From Bacteriovoracaceae bacterium UBA4573 (lineage in GTDB: Bacteria; Bdellovibrionota; UBA1018; UBA923): a DNA stretch of 6,618 bases. The DNA lies in the NCBI GenBank assembly GCA_002387735.1, contig DGKJ01000110.1:1-6618 (forward strand), given 5' to 3'. The notes under the pieces were generated by a model that was given only the letters and a program-made list of their open reading frames with translations, had not been told where the DNA came from and searched no databases. A program made the position numbers and the translations under genes. Shown piece by piece: positions 5,585-6,618 of the stretch (its first letter is position 1; every line of letters begins with the position of its first letter).

Positions 5585-6618
5585 CGATTTTCTCCGCCTT
5601 CGCCAACCGAAAAATAACTTGCTTGAGGATGGTGAAACACTATCGCCGAAACGCTGGCTTCGGGTTCCATCATGAATCCGTCAGTAAGTTCTACGCCGAT
5701 TTCTTGCGGCTTCAGAAGCGAGAATAGCTTTTCCTGATCATTCAAACGCGGACACGCGGGATAACCGAAAGAATAACGCTTTCCACGATATTTGGCCTGA
5801 AACCGCTCCATCATGGTCATGTCGATAGGATCCGCAAAACCCCACATTGCGCGAATGCGAGAATGTAAAAACTCCGCGTAAGCCTCGGCGGTTTCTAGCG
5901 CCAAAGCCTGAATGATGTGTGATTTTAAATAGTCGCCACTGTTTTTCCAGATTTCGGCTTGAGTGCGCACGCCAGATCCCGAAGATACTACAAACATGGC
6001 TATGTTGTCTGGTACTTGTCCACCCTTAAACGGCGCCAGGTAGTCACTGAGGCACAGACCATCTTCTCCGGGTTGTCTGGAAAACTCAAAATCGGCAACT
6101 TGTTTTCCGTCATCGAAAAGAAAGATGGAGTTCCCCTCAGAACCAGCTTTGTAAAAGCGATATACTGCCGATGGTTTAAGCAGCTCTCGCTCTTTACAAT
6201 AAAGTTTTACTTCTTCGACGGCGTTCCATATTTCGACGGCCTTTTTTTGTTCCGTGGGAATATTGGTAAATTCCTTAGCCACCAACTGACGAACGACGCC
6301 ACCTTTTATGCCCAAATGACGACCGTAAAGCATAAGTGGGTTAATATAGGACCAAATCTGGTCAATCGGTGAATTTTTAAGAACGTGACGATGAAAATCG
6401 GTGGGTTCCGGAAAATCAGTTAGCACTTCGACTTTTTTGGACCGCCGATCGCTAATGGGGTTCAGTTTAGTTTCTGTAGGGGTATTTGCTTCGCTAATAC
6501 TACGTTCGTCGCTTAGCGTTTTCTTTAGGCGTTCAAACGAAGAAGGCTCAACAATTTGCTTCGCCAGATCTAGACCATTCATGGCATCTTTCGCATAGGC
6601 TACGGTACCCCCGTAGGC
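5581..6618 (-). CDS. metH: Cobalamin-dependent methionine synthase, C-terminal (AdoMet/reactivation) part, 5'-partial
   Basis: The frame is open to the right edge: 12 codons lie before the first Met (6582-6580), so that Met is internal and 345 residues are visible. The first residues, YGGTVAYAKDAMNGLDLA, look like the end of the MetH cobalamin-binding domain. A charged linker follows (about residues 27-55 from that Met), then the activation domain. Its signatures are YINPLMLYGRHLG (79-91), FSRQPGEDGLCLSDYL (167-182), LALETAEAYAEFLHSRIR (227-244), RYSFGYPACP (269-278), IGVELTDGFMMEPEASVSA (295-313) and FHHPQASYFSV (316-326). In E. coli MetH, the Arg and Tyr of the RPxxGYPACP motif bind AdoMet; Arg269 and Tyr274 occupy these places. 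The domain remethylates cobalamin oxidised during turnover, using AdoMet and a flavodoxin-type reductant. Whether the homocysteine and folate domains lie upstream cannot be seen. The stop overlaps the next gene by four bases. Confidence 0.93.
   Translation of the reverse strand, partial: AYGGTVAYAKDAMNGLDLAKQIVEPSSFERLKKTLSDERSISEANTPTETKLNPISDRRSKKVEVLTDFPEPTDFHRHVLKNSPIDQIWSYINPLMLYGRHLGIKGGVVRQLVAKEFTNIPTEQKKAVEIWNAVEEVKLYCKERELLKPSAVYRFYKAGSEGNSIFLFDDGKQVADFEFSRQPGEDGLCLSDYLAPFKGGQVPDNIAMFVVSSGSGVRTQAEIWKNSGDYLKSHIIQALALETAEAYAEFLHSRIRAMWGFADPIDMTMMERFQAKYRGKRYSFGYPACPRLNDQEKLFSLLKPQEIGVELTDGFMMEPEASVSAIVFHHPQASYFSVGEGGENR
5592..5595 (-). promoter_or_regulatory. Ribosome-binding site of the MetE-like gene inside the metH 3' end
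   Basis: On the minus strand GGAG is followed by AAAATCG and then ATG, where ATGA is both the start of the MetE-like gene and the metH stop (TGA). The site supports this start and reinitiation by ribosomes finishing metH. Confidence 0.7.

Noticed and set aside
5959..6372. 137-codon plus-strand open frame opposite metH
   Set aside because: It mirrors the conserved MetH activation domain on the other strand; the composition is that of an antisense shadow and no family is recognisable.
5581..6582. Taking the Met at 6582 as the true start of a separate 333-residue protein
   Set aside because: The frame stays open for 12 more codons to the window edge, and those residues continue the end of the MetH cobalamin domain; no ribosome-binding site precedes that Met.

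Overview
The window is ordinary, gene-dense bacterial chromosome with five protein-coding genes, two of them cut by the window edges. A type II lipoprotein signal peptide on one large protein points to a Gram-negative organism. The family mix suggests a member of the former Deltaproteobacteria, possibly Bdellovibrionota: a CinA-like protein without the amidase domain, a SFGYPACP-type MetH tail, a short MetE-like enzyme and a large coiled-coil lipoprotein. That placement is a family-level impression, not a match. I see no mobile elements, CRISPR arrays, rRNA or tRNA genes.

Layout, left to right. (1) 2-598, plus strand: the 3' part of a stand-alone CinA N-terminal (MoCF plus KH) protein. (2) 606-630: a strong hairpin whose U-tract faces the minus strand. 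It is the terminator of the next gene and may act as a shared roadblock between the two converging genes. (3) 669-3074, minus strand: an unrecognised 801-residue lipoprotein with a central coiled coil between two cysteine-bearing domains. (4) 3075-3292: the only sizeable intergenic region, a divergent regulatory region with several inverted repeats; one of them could hide the ribosome-binding site of the permease gene. (5) 3293-4594, plus strand: an AzgA/NCS2 purine permease, probably starting at TTG. (6) 4571-5584, minus strand: a MetE-like zinc methyltransferase whose 3' end overlaps the permease 3' end by 24 bases. (7) 5581-6618, minus strand: the C-terminal part of a cobalamin-dependent methionine synthase (MetH), open at the right edge.

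The two methionine genes form one unit. The metH stop and the MetE-like start overlap as ATGA, with a ribosome-binding site inside metH, so they are probably translationally coupled. The MetE-like protein keeps the His-x-Cys...Cys zinc ligands but is too short to hold the folate-binding N-terminal half of classical MetE. The pair is therefore a plausible corrinoid-linked methionine synthesis module. This pairing, the unknown lipoprotein and the possible masking of the permease ribosome-binding site are the points most worth following up. Nothing here is proven to be a new system.
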